A DNA stretch of 15,581 nt from Elusimicrobia bacterium HGW-Elusimicrobia-2 (GCA_002841685.1 PHAM01000043.1:1-15581); one strand, 5' to 3'. Shown: positions 7,298 to 15,050, counted from the first letter of the stretch. Program-made: numbers and translations. Notes: generated by a model from the letters alone, not told the origin.

Positions 7298-7319
7298 GAT
7301 TTCAGGTTGATTTCAGGTT
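7298..7319. repeat. 11-bp perfect tandem duplication over the GGDEF gene stop codon
   Basis: GATTTCAGGTT occurs twice head to tail (7298-7308 and 7309-7319). The copy nearer the gene contains the TGA stop (7313-7315). The stop would probably have existed without the duplication, so the effect on the protein is likely nil. It is probably a slippage duplication; only two units are present. Confidence 0.6.
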
Positions 7320-8557
7320 TTTTCTCCATGGACGCAGACCCTGTTCTTGCCCGTGCCTTTCGCCTTGTAAAGAGCCTTGTCGGCCTTGTCTATGATATCG
7401 TTCTTTTTGACGCCGTGATCCGGATAAGCGGCAATGCCTATGCTCACGGTGGAACGAAGGCCTTCTCCGAAATTCTGGTTCTCAACCGCTTTGCGTATCC
7501 TCTCGGCGGCTATGCGCGCGCCCTCTATGGACGCCTCCGGCAATATGACCGCGAACTCCTCGCCCCCGTAACGGGCTATGAAATCCGTCTCTCTAAGTAT
7601 AAAGCGCATGATCTTGGCCATGCTCTTCAAATGCCTGTCTCCGGCAAGATGTCCGTGATTGTCATTAAACTTCTTAAAATCGTCAATATCCAGTATCATG
7701 AGAGAGAAGTTCATATCATACTGCTGCGCCCTGTAGAGCTCCTTCTCCATGCGCTCATGAAAGAAACGGTGATTATAGAGTCCCGTCAAACCGTCCACAT
7801 TTGAGAGCTTGATTGTTTTGTGCAGGGCTTTCGTCTGCACGATGATGGACGATATTTTGTTCTGTATCAGCTCCGTCATCCCGTCGTCGCCATTATCAGC
7901 TTTCGCGTCAAAAAGAGCGAGCCCGCCCATGGGAGAGCCCCCGTCAAAAAGCGGGATGTAAAGCGTGCGGCCGTGATCCTCATAGAAATCTTTTTCCGGA
8001 CGCGAAAAATCCTTAACGCGCGCGAGCGCCTCGTCGCATTCGGCGCCGGCGATGCCCCACGAAATTTTATCCGTGACGGCTCCTTTTTTCCCCAGAAAAA
8101 TGATGCCGGATGAGGCCGAGGTGAGTTTTCTCGCCGATTCAAGAAGGATAATGAGTATCTCGTCAAAAGACCACGACTGGTCTACTTTGGATAAAAGCCG
8201 GTCGAAAATATCCCTGGCCCAGGCCGAGCGCAAAAGGCTCCATATAAGATTGGCGGTCATCTCGCCCATGACCTCTATTCCGAGAGGGTCGGCCTCGTTT
8301 TTTATCTTTCCCGCCATAGCGGAGGAGCCGCTCAGGTCCAGCACCGCGTCGCATTCGCCGGATTTCAAAAATTCTCTCCAGTCCTCAATAACCGGTATCG
8401 TCTGTAACCGGGCCTCGGAAAAAACATCATCCCTGCCCTTTTCCATGTAAACGCCCGTCACGTTATACTCTGGGCTGGAATCCAGGAATCTTATGAAGGC
8501 TCCGGAGCGCCGGCTGCCGGCTATGACAAGTATCCTCTTGTTGAAAGACGAAGTCAT
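7313..8557 (-). CDS. Diguanylate cyclase with N-terminal Rossmann-like and GAF-like domains
   Basis: 414 residues from the ATG at 8555-8557, which overlaps the pdxA stop as ATGA and has a GAGG Shine-Dalgarno; a start 27 nt further upstream is less likely. The C-terminal GGDEF domain (about 250-410) has DGLTGLYNHRFF (255-266), LDIDDFKKFND (289-299), the active-site GGEEF (331-335) and an intact RxxD inhibitory site RETD (322-325). It should make c-di-GMP from GTP with product feedback. The middle (about 125-240) looks like a GAF sensor. The first 100 residues form a Rossmann-like fold: KRILVIAGSRRSG (7-19), then alternating strands and DAVLDLSG (70-77). No membrane segment or signal peptide is evident, so it is cytoplasmic, with an unknown ligand. 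It is the last gene of the foldase-pdxA group. Confidence 0.9.
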   Translation of the reverse strand: MTSSFNKRILVIAGSRRSGAFIRFLDSSPEYNVTGVYMEKGRDDVFSEARLQTIPVIEDWREFLKSGECDAVLDLSGSSAMAGKIKNEADPLGIEVMGEMTANLIWSLLRSAWARDIFDRLLSKVDQSWSFDEILIILLESARKLTSASSGIIFLGKKGAVTDKISWGIAGAECDEALARVKDFSRPEKDFYEDHGRTLYIPLFDGGSPMGGLALFDAKADNGDDGMTELIQNKISSIIVQTKALHKTIKLSNVDGLTGLYNHRFFHERMEKELYRAQQYDMNFSLMILDIDDFKKFNDNHGHLAGDRHLKSMAKIMRFILRETDFIARYGGEEFAVILPEASIEGARIAAERIRKAVENQNFGEGLRSTVSIGIAAYPDHGVKKNDIIDKADKALYKAKGTGKNRVCVHGEKT

Positions 8558-9531
8558 TGGAGCCTCGAAACTACTCTGAAACACTCTATCATGGATTCCG
8601 CGCGGGCCTTAAAAGTCCCCGCTATGTCAAAAGCCGTGCCGTGAAGAGGCGAAAGCCTTATGAAAGGAAGCCCCCACGTGAAATTCACCGCGCGGCCGTG
8701 CGAAAAAAGTTTGACCGGCACAATGCCCTGGTCATGATACATGGCCTCGATAATGTCATACTCGTTCTTCAGGCATCCGGCGACGGCATCGAAGGCGTCC
8801 ATCGGCCCCGAAACGGACATTCCTCGTTTTTTTAATTCTTCCACCGCCGGTATTATCTCGTCCTTCTCCTCGCTGCCGAGCAATCCTCCGTCACCGCGAT
8901 GGGGGTTCAGCGAACAGACCGCCGCGCGGGGCTCTTTAATCCCCAAAAAACGCAGGGCATCAAAAGCCGCATCCAGCGTAGACATTACCGCCTCTTTCTT
9001 TATGGCGGAAGGTACATCTTTGACCGCCAGGTGCTGGCTGACAAGAACGGCCTTTATCGTCCGTGAAAGAAAAAGCATCACGGCATTTTGTCTCTCAACG
9101 CCGAAAAAATCGGCGAGATAATATGTGTGCCCGGAGAAACCTTTCTTTATGGCGGCTAAACCCTGTTTTGAAACGGGGGCGGTGATAAGTTTATCGGCTT
9201 TACCTTCCTTGATGAGGGCGCAGGCCAGATCAAGATAAGACAGGGCCTCGCGCGATGAAGCTTCGCAGGGAGCGGAACCGTAAATGTATTTGTTCCCGCT
9301 TTGGGGTTCAAGAATATTCAGCGCGCCGTTTTTGAGGCGAAGAGTATCATCAACGGGATTTATCTCAAGCTTTATGCCCATAGCGGAAGAAAGTTTTTCA
9401 TAGAGAGATTTCCGCCCGATGATCAAAGACGGAGCGAGTGAAAAAGCCTCGTTTGAGGCCAGGCGCAATATGACTTCCGCGCCTATTCCCGCGGGATCGC
9501 CAGAAGTGATGAGACAATGCCTGGGTGTCAT
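8554..9531 (-). CDS. pdxA: 4-hydroxythreonine-4-phosphate dehydrogenase (PdxA family)
   Basis: 325 residues, the normal PdxA size. PdxA oxidises 4-phosphohydroxythreonine with NAD+ for pyridoxal-phosphate synthesis (DXP-dependent route, with PdxJ). GDPAGIGAE (11-19) and the three metal-binding histidines are present: GHT (His135), NPHRGDGG (His211) and YHDQG (His266). GLPFIR (287-292) and HGTAFDIAG (297-305) also fit. Some usually conserved positions differ: GHTEYLA reads GHTYYLA, the GPxPADT segment reads GPMDAFD (242-248), and the D before HGTA is Leu. It may therefore be a divergent PdxA or a paralogue with another substrate, such as a phosphothreonate-type dehydrogenase. Placement beside a SurA-like gene recalls the surA-pdxA linkage of Proteobacteria. 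No clear Shine-Dalgarno is seen. The gene starts 48 bp after the foldase gene. Confidence 0.88.
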   Translation of the reverse strand: MTPRHCLITSGDPAGIGAEVILRLASNEAFSLAPSLIIGRKSLYEKLSSAMGIKLEINPVDDTLRLKNGALNILEPQSGNKYIYGSAPCEASSREALSYLDLACALIKEGKADKLITAPVSKQGLAAIKKGFSGHTYYLADFFGVERQNAVMLFLSRTIKAVLVSQHLAVKDVPSAIKKEAVMSTLDAAFDALRFLGIKEPRAAVCSLNPHRGDGGLLGSEEKDEIIPAVEELKKRGMSVSGPMDAFDAVAGCLKNEYDIIEAMYHDQGIVPVKLFSHGRAVNFTWGLPFIRLSPLHGTAFDIAGTFKARAESMIECFRVVSRLQ

Positions 9532-9579
9532 ATAATTGCTCGGAGGTTTTTACCCCGAATTATTACCGGGAGAACGGCC

Positions 9580-10539
9580 TTATTCAAACAGTTTTTTATC
9601 CAGTATTTTTATCGCCGCATCATCGCGCAGATCCCTCACCCATGCGGTGTATTTTTCTTCCATGGCGGCGCTGTAAAGATAATTTTTGATATAATCTTTC
9701 GCCTCTTCAAAGGTTTTCTTTTCGGGAGCGTTTCTCCCCGTGCATTTGACTATGTGATACCCCAGGGGCGTCTCAAAAACATCGGATATCCCGCCGACAT
9801 TGAGCTCAAAACACGGCTTCTCGAATTCGGGTATCTTCTCGCCCCTGCCGAAATAACCGGTGTCTCCGGCGTTGTCCGGGACAGAAGAATATTTTTCGGC
9901 CAGCGCAGAGAAACCCTCGGGTTTTTTCTTCGCCTCGGCGAGAACCTGTTTCGCCTTCGCCATCTGGTCTTTTTTTGAAACGTCGCTCTTAAACTCAAAA
10001 AAGATCTGTCTCACCCGCACCTGCTCGCCGACTATCATTTTGTCTTCGTTGGCTTCATAGAACTTTTTCATCTCTTTTTCGGCGGGCTCGGGAATATTTG
10101 CCCGGACTTCCTTGTTTATGAGCTTGATCGTCACAAGCTGATTTTTAATGTTCTCCCGCATCTGCTGAACCGTCAGGCCCTGCTTCTTGATCTCATCAGC
10201 GTACTCTTCCTCGGTTTTAAATCTCGCCCGTATTTCGGCGACACCCTGATCCACCTCGCTCTCAGTGACCTGCATATTATCCTGCTCGGCCTTGATAAGC
10301 AGCACTTTTTCTTCTATCATGGCGTCAAGGATCTCTTTTTTCATCCGCTTCTCAAGTTTCTCGGTATCCGCCTCGGAAGCTGTGTTTTTCAACTGGGCCT
10401 GAAAAGGCTTGATCCTCTCGGTAAATTCAGAATAAAATATGGCCTTGCCGTTTACCGTGGCCACTATCCTGTCCAGCACGCGCGCCGAGACGGTCGCATG
10501 CATCAACAGCGCAGCCGCAGCCAAAATAATTTTTTTCAT
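9580..10539 (-). CDS. SurA/PpiD-like periplasmic parvulin-domain foldase
   Basis: 319 residues from the ATG at 10537-10539, which overlaps the preceding foldase stop as ATGA with a GGAGGAGA Shine-Dalgarno. It has a Sec signal peptide (MKKIILAAAALLMHATVSA, cleaved near residue 19). A SurA-type N-terminal helical chaperone domain (about 20-150) starts VLDRIVATVNGKAIFYSEF. A single parvulin domain (about 172-270) has GDTGYFGRGEKIPEFE (225-240) and TPLGYHIVK (257-265), and a C-terminal helix closes the chaperone module. It should help fold or escort outer-membrane proteins in the periplasm. The first parvulin histidine (usually R-x-R-H-I) is Gln178 (VRVRQIFFEF), while His262 is retained, so isomerase activity may be weak or lost. 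SurA itself usually has two parvulin domains; the single domain is closer to PrsA/Cbf2 size. Confidence 0.87.
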   Translation of the reverse strand: MKKIILAAAALLMHATVSARVLDRIVATVNGKAIFYSEFTERIKPFQAQLKNTASEADTEKLEKRMKKEILDAMIEEKVLLIKAEQDNMQVTESEVDQGVAEIRARFKTEEEYADEIKKQGLTVQQMRENIKNQLVTIKLINKEVRANIPEPAEKEMKKFYEANEDKMIVGEQVRVRQIFFEFKSDVSKKDQMAKAKQVLAEAKKKPEGFSALAEKYSSVPDNAGDTGYFGRGEKIPEFEKPCFELNVGGISDVFETPLGYHIVKCTGRNAPEKKTFEEAKDYIKNYLYSAAMEEKYTAWVRDLRDDAAIKILDKKLFE

Positions 10540-11396
10540 ATGCCGTTCTCCTCCTGCTCCGCTTGCTCCGTTTCCTGCCCCATATGCCACGGCGGATAAA
10601 TATTCGGGAGTTTGTCGTAATTCACCCTGACATGAAATTTTTTCTTATAAAATTTAAGCAGATCGTCCAGTTTCTGCTTGCTGAGAAACTGCACGATCTC
10701 ATCCCTGGCCTCATCTTTATTCTTTGAACCGGCGGTGCTCCTTCCGGTCAGCTTGAGTATGTGCCAGCCGAAGGGCGTTTTAACGGGCTTGGAGAGATCG
10801 CCTATGTTCTGCAACTCAAAAGCCGCTTCCTCAAATTCGGGCACCATATCGCCTCTTTCAAAATAATTTATGTCCCCGCCCTGTTCCGCCGTGTTCCTGT
10901 CTATTGAGTGCTCGGCGGCGAGCTTGGAAAAACTTTGTCCGTCTTTTATCTGCGCGAGCACATTCACGGCAACGTCTTTTGTCGGCACGAGTATGTGCGA
11001 GACCCGCACCCTGGGGGGATGCATATAAAAATCACGGTTGTTCTCGTAATATTTGTCGATCTCCGCGTCCTCCACTTTGAGAGGGCCTTTTTTTAACTCC
11101 TCAACAACCTGCTCCAGCAGGATCTGATCTTCAAGGGCTTTTATCCTGTCGCGCACTTCCGGCCGGCGGTGAAGCCCTTTAGCCCTGGCAAGCTCCACGA
11201 GAATACCCTCGTTCACTATCCCTTCCAGATACTGGCGGCGGCCGCCTTCGGTTTCCAGAAAACCCCTGTAATATGTCGGCACATCCAGCATCCGGTTTTT
11301 GAATGATTCAGCGGTGATCTTATCCGACCCCACCCTTGCCACATAACCGTCGCCGCAGCCGGCGACCAGAATAAGCGCTAAAAATATTTTCTTCAT
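10536..11396 (-). CDS. Parvulin-type peptidyl-prolyl isomerase lipoprotein (PrsA-like)
   Basis: 286 residues from the ATG at 11394-11396, preceded by GGAGG about 9 nt upstream; a longer frame (13 more codons) lacks this and would bury the signal sequence. The lipoprotein signal MKKIFLALILVAGC has a lipobox ending at Cys14. The chaperone helices (about 20-125) are followed by a parvulin domain (about 128-218) with both conserved histidines (SHIL, His134; GWHIL, His212) and the QGGDINYFERGDMVPEFE core (172-189). The C-terminus (220-286) is helical and ends in an acidic, Gln/Glu-rich tail. It is probably membrane-anchored in the periplasm and works beside the soluble foldase that follows. It appears to be the first gene of a four-gene group with a promoter in the preceding 63-bp gap. 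Confidence 0.9.
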   Translation of the reverse strand: MKKIFLALILVAGCGDGYVARVGSDKITAESFKNRMLDVPTYYRGFLETEGGRRQYLEGIVNEGILVELARAKGLHRRPEVRDRIKALEDQILLEQVVEELKKGPLKVEDAEIDKYYENNRDFYMHPPRVRVSHILVPTKDVAVNVLAQIKDGQSFSKLAAEHSIDRNTAEQGGDINYFERGDMVPEFEEAAFELQNIGDLSKPVKTPFGWHILKLTGRSTAGSKNKDEARDEIVQFLSKQKLDDLLKFYKKKFHVRVNYDKLPNIYPPWHMGQETEQAEQEENGI

Positions 11397-11425
11397 TTTA
11401 TGTTTCCTCCGTTGCACATTGAATG

Positions 11426-11454
11426 ATTCTATCAAATGAAATAAAATGGAGCAA
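11426..11454 (-). promoter_or_regulatory. Candidate promoter of the foldase-pdxA-GGDEF group
   Basis: In the gap between the giant DHH-protein gene and the parvulin lipoprotein gene, the minus strand reads TTGCTC (11449-11454), a 17-bp spacer, then TAGAAT (11426-11431, 5 of 6 to the -10 consensus), with TG just upstream of the -10. This is a housekeeping-sigma-like layout about 30 bp before the ATG. The -35 is weak and the gap is AT-rich, so chance is possible. Confidence 0.45.
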
Positions 11455-11459
11455 TAAGT

Positions 11460-14400
11460 TCAGGCGTTGTGAGCGCGGCGGTAATTTGACTTGAAGTCTT
11501 TAACCGACAGTGGATAGGGACTCGCCGCGGAAAGCTCCTTGTCCGCCGAAACGGGCCAATCGCTGTAATAACCGAATTCCCCGGAGAGTTTGTCCGCGAA
11601 GAATTTGAGGAACTTGATGGCTTTGCTGTCATAAAGTTTATCAAATTCCGGAGGCAGGCCTTTGATGGCGGCCCGTTCAAAGGAAGCCATGTGTTTGAGC
11701 TCGCCTTTTTCGCCCGTCATGGTGCCGGCAATATCCGCGCAGCTGATAAGATTATCCCTGTTTGAAATGTTGACCACCTGTATTCTCTTCCAGTCCATAT
11801 AAATCAGATAATCCGCCTTGAGCGCCCTGACTTCCTCGCAGACAAGAGACATCGGAAGTTCAAAAGCGCCGCTTTTTCTGTCTATAAAAGGCGCCATCAG
11901 AGCCACGGCGTTAAAAGTTTTCGGATGCGCGGGATTGCCGTCTTTCGAGCGCAGAAAATTCATCCTGTATGCATGGGCCGCTATGGGAGGAAGATTTTGC
12001 CCGGCGCGGATATCGGGCTTCACGGCCCTGACGGAAGTAACCTTCCAATGAGAATCCCCCGCGTTTATGTATTCGGCTATCCTGTGCCCCAACTCCAGAA
12101 AATCGCTCCCCCTCAGCCATCTCAGGTCTTTAGGGATGCGCCGGTTCCTCTTGGGCGTGGCAATGGCTATGCCCTCAAGCCCGCCGTCCTCATCCCAGCC
12201 CACGAGCTGCGACAGGGCAGGGAGATCAAGTTTTTTCAGCGGATCGGCCCAATTGTAGAGCTCCATGCTGTACATGCCGCCCTGCAGAAAGAATATGTAC
12301 TCCGGTTTGTAATTGCGGCCCGACCATTCAAGGACCTGCGTTATGCCCGGCTTGTTTTCCGAGCCGTCCTTAGCCACATTCGGGGCCTTGGTGAGAATCG
12401 CCTTCATCGTTTTTCCGGTGGCGCTCTCCGTCAGGGTGTATTCTATGACATTGTACCGCACCTTCTCCAGCACCCTTTCATAACTGTCGTCGTACTTTTT
12501 AACGGCGACGGGCTTGACCGAAAGGAGTTCCAGCGAAGGCGCGTATTCGCAGACCTTGCCGGCGATGTAATAAAAAAATTCCAGTATATTCCTGTCGCCC
12601 ACTTTGAGGAGCCGCTTTTTCGGAAACTTCGGGTTTGAAAGAGGCTGGCAGGTCGCCGCGCCCTTGTGCCCGCCGTCGGCTTTTGTGCCTATGTGCTGCA
12701 TGAGCGTGCTCAGGTTTATCGTCTCATCCTCGTTATTGGGCTTCCTCGTGGTCATTATCTGGGAACCGTAGCAGTAGAAGAAATAATCGGCGTAATATTT
12801 TTTTTCATGGAGCAGATAATTTATGGCCGACGCCACATTTATCTTCGTCTCTCCGAGCTTCGCGTTTGTAAAAGGTGACAGCGCCGCCATTATCACCAGC
12901 CGGTTTTTCGGATTTTTGGCGTAGAGCTCCTTTATAAAAGCGTCCTTCTCCCCGGGGTCTTTGGGGGCCGAGAAGAAGATCCTCAGCTTATCCTTAAAGC
13001 CCAGGCTTTTCTCATAATCCGCGCCTTCGGGTTTTCTGATAAAGAGCATGTGCCCCATATTCGTTTCCGTGCGCGGGAGCACCTTCCTGAGGCCATCTTC
13101 ATATTCTTTTACGAACTTGTCCCAGCCCGTTGAGCTCATTATGTTTTCCAGAGACTCCCTGCTGTCCAGCTTTGACAGCTCCATGGTCATCTCTATTTTG
13201 TTGAAAGAAGAACCTATGAGCTTGGATATTTCTATTCCCAGGCCCCTGTCTTTCGGTCCCATGGATTCCGGCCAGAACTGGCGCGGAAGATAGAGGTCCT
13301 GAACATGAGCGATGTCTCTCAAATGCTTGAGGCCGGGATTATCCCAGCGCTGGTCTTTGACCATTTTCTCGTAGATGAGATCCGCTCCGCATTTCTTATC
13401 CTCGTCGGCTTCATCAACACCGCGGGGAGCGGCGTGTATATGGACTGAACCTATCACGCCCTCGACGGCGAGTTTTTCAAGCAGAGAGAGGACTTCGGGA
13501 TTATAGGGATGGTGGTCGTCTATGGAAACGACATTGACATCGTTTTCTTTGAGAAAACGGAACATCCTCTCAATGAGAGTGAGAGAAAGATTGTGGGCGA
13601 AAGGAGAGCTCCTGACACTGTCTATTTCGATCTCATCATCGGGTTCTGTGTCCTCATCTATTATATACTCCGGCGAGGCTGAAACGCAGGGCTTCTCATC
13701 CACCTCCTCGGGCACGAGCATAACATGCAGCCCGTCATATGTGACATTGAGCTGGAAAACCTCATCCTTCGACGCCGGGCGGTAGACCACGCGCGCCGAA
13801 CCGTCTTCGGCGGTTTTGATGATGGCGGACTTTGAGCCGAGCTCGTCGCCGGAAACGGAACAGATCTTTCCCTCGCCCCTGAGCCGTTCAAACATTATGT
13901 CAATGCCCGACACCGCCTTACCCGTGGAATCTTCCATGAGCATGACCGTGACGGGGAATCCGCTCTCCGCGGCGCAGGGGGTTTTATAAGACGGGAGCTC
14001 TTCAAGTATCTTTAAGGCGTCCTGTACTTTGTCGGCAAAAACGGCAAATTTATTTTTTAAGAGCACGTCCTGTTCTCCCGCACTCTTTATCCGCGAATCC
14101 ATAAAAACCAATATGTGTTTCAACTGTTCACGCACTTGTTCGGCGGCGACGGCAAAGTCTTTCGCGTGAGACTCATCAAAAGGCAGTTCGCGCAGCTGCT
14201 CATAGCCCCTCGCCAGATAACAGACGCTTTCAGCGGCGAGGATAATAAGTTCGTCGGTGTAGCCTATGCGGCCCCTTGAAGAGAGATCCAGCGAATTGGC
14301 TTTATCAAGCGCGAGGATATCTTCCTTTTTCTCAACGATCTCCGACATATCGTACTTGATCTCGTTGTTCATCGCCTCAAGAACCGTTTTTTTGGCCGCG

Positions 14401-14990
14401 TAAAATCTGTCGCCCGTAAAACAGGTCATCAGGTCACCGAGAAGAGCGTCCCGCTTTTCGCCGGAAGAGCCGTCTATTGAAAGCTCCGTGGCCGCCCTGG
14501 TCATATCCAGTATGTCGCCAGCCATCCGCAAGACCGGCACATCCTGATAGGCCGTTATTTTTGCCACCTGATTGAAGGTGGTATTAAAAACCTTTTTGTA
14601 TTCTTCGGAAACGGCAGTGGCGTTTGTCACGATCCACATCCTGAAATCGTTAAGATTTTTCGTGTATCTGTTTATGAGCCCGACGGCGTCGGTGTCCCTC
14701 ACCCGCACAAGTTTGAGGCGCGGCGCCAGGGCGTCAACCGGGAAATCAGGGATATAGACATCACAGCCCCGGTGCACGACGAGGTGGTTGACCCCTTCCG
14801 AATAATTTATGAAATCAAAATCATAGTCCTTACCCTGTTCGCTCTCGCGCAAGAGCTCTTCCTTCAGAGCGTTCTGAGCCCAGACGCTGTAGAAAACGTT
14901 TGCGCTTATAGTGTCAAGGTCGCCGCCGGTTTCCCGCCCTATCCCGTTGCAGACGCCTTTACCGTGGATGATGAATATCTTTTTTCTCAT
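11460..14990 (-). CDS. Giant DHH/DHHA1-family phosphoesterase-like protein with Ig-like insert, function unknown
   Basis: 1176 residues. DHH-family signatures can be seen in order: DTDAVG (99-104) after a beta-strand, like motif I DxDAxG; SIDDHHPY (489-496), the DHH motif; and a DHHA1-type end (about 732-780) with INLSTLMQHIGTKADGGHKGAA, whose GGHKGAA (773-779) matches the GGGH motif. Known members include NrnA nano-RNases, c-di-AMP phosphodiesterases and RecJ, which use Mn2+ at these residues and are mostly 320-600 residues long. Here about 385 residues separate motif I from DHH. They include a helical region (about 180-335), an Ig-like segment (about 344-427; TGKAVSGIDIMFE...TAEDGSARVVY) and an acidic stretch (444-458). 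About 395 unrecognised residues follow DHHA1. There is no signal peptide or membrane segment, so it is probably cytoplasmic, and no obvious Shine-Dalgarno. A fused hydrolase of another kind remains possible (the N-terminus IFIIHGKG is HGxG-like). Confidence 0.65.
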   Translation of the reverse strand: MRKKIFIIHGKGVCNGIGRETGGDLDTISANVFYSVWAQNALKEELLRESEQGKDYDFDFINYSEGVNHLVVHRGCDVYIPDFPVDALAPRLKLVRVRDTDAVGLINRYTKNLNDFRMWIVTNATAVSEEYKKVFNTTFNQVAKITAYQDVPVLRMAGDILDMTRAATELSIDGSSGEKRDALLGDLMTCFTGDRFYAAKKTVLEAMNNEIKYDMSEIVEKKEDILALDKANSLDLSSRGRIGYTDELIILAAESVCYLARGYEQLRELPFDESHAKDFAVAAEQVREQLKHILVFMDSRIKSAGEQDVLLKNKFAVFADKVQDALKILEELPSYKTPCAAESGFPVTVMLMEDSTGKAVSGIDIMFERLRGEGKICSVSGDELGSKSAIIKTAEDGSARVVYRPASKDEVFQLNVTYDGLHVMLVPEEVDEKPCVSASPEYIIDEDTEPDDEIEIDSVRSSPFAHNLSLTLIERMFRFLKENDVNVVSIDDHHPYNPEVLSLLEKLAVEGVIGSVHIHAAPRGVDEADEDKKCGADLIYEKMVKDQRWDNPGLKHLRDIAHVQDLYLPRQFWPESMGPKDRGLGIEISKLIGSSFNKIEMTMELSKLDSRESLENIMSSTGWDKFVKEYEDGLRKVLPRTETNMGHMLFIRKPEGADYEKSLGFKDKLRIFFSAPKDPGEKDAFIKELYAKNPKNRLVIMAALSPFTNAKLGETKINVASAINYLLHEKKYYADYFFYCYGSQIMTTRKPNNEDETINLSTLMQHIGTKADGGHKGAATCQPLSNPKFPKKRLLKVGDRNILEFFYYIAGKVCEYAPSLELLSVKPVAVKKYDDSYERVLEKVRYNVIEYTLTESATGKTMKAILTKAPNVAKDGSENKPGITQVLEWSGRNYKPEYIFFLQGGMYSMELYNWADPLKKLDLPALSQLVGWDEDGGLEGIAIATPKRNRRIPKDLRWLRGSDFLELGHRIAEYINAGDSHWKVTSVRAVKPDIRAGQNLPPIAAHAYRMNFLRSKDGNPAHPKTFNAVALMAPFIDRKSGAFELPMSLVCEEVRALKADYLIYMDWKRIQVVNISNRDNLISCADIAGTMTGEKGELKHMASFERAAIKGLPPEFDKLYDSKAIKFLKFFADKLSGEFGYYSDWPVSADKELSAASPYPLSVKDFKSNYRRAHNA

Positions 14991-15021
14991 GCTAACTGAT
15001 CATAAACTACCAATTTTGAAG

Positions 15022-15042
15022 CGCCGCTGTCAAACAACGGCG
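15022..15042. other. Hairpin between the amino-acid kinase gene and the DHH-protein gene
   Basis: The 60-bp gap 14991-15050 holds a 9-bp stem (one G-T pair): CGCCGCTGT (15022-15030) with ACAACGGCG (15034-15042), loop of 3. In the transcribed direction the sequence after it is CTTCAAAATTGG, not a U-tract, so it is at best a weak terminator. The stem also contains a consensus -35 (TTGACA, 15028-15033, minus strand), but only a poor -10 (TAGTTT) lies 18 bp further on. Either role is uncertain. Confidence 0.35.
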
Positions 15043-15050
15043 GGATCACA

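Noticed and set aside
11925-12638. Plus-strand open frame of 237 codons opposite the DHH protein
   Set aside because: It is antisense to continuous, well-formed protein sequence including the DHHA1 region's downstream part; no domain or ribosome site supports it.
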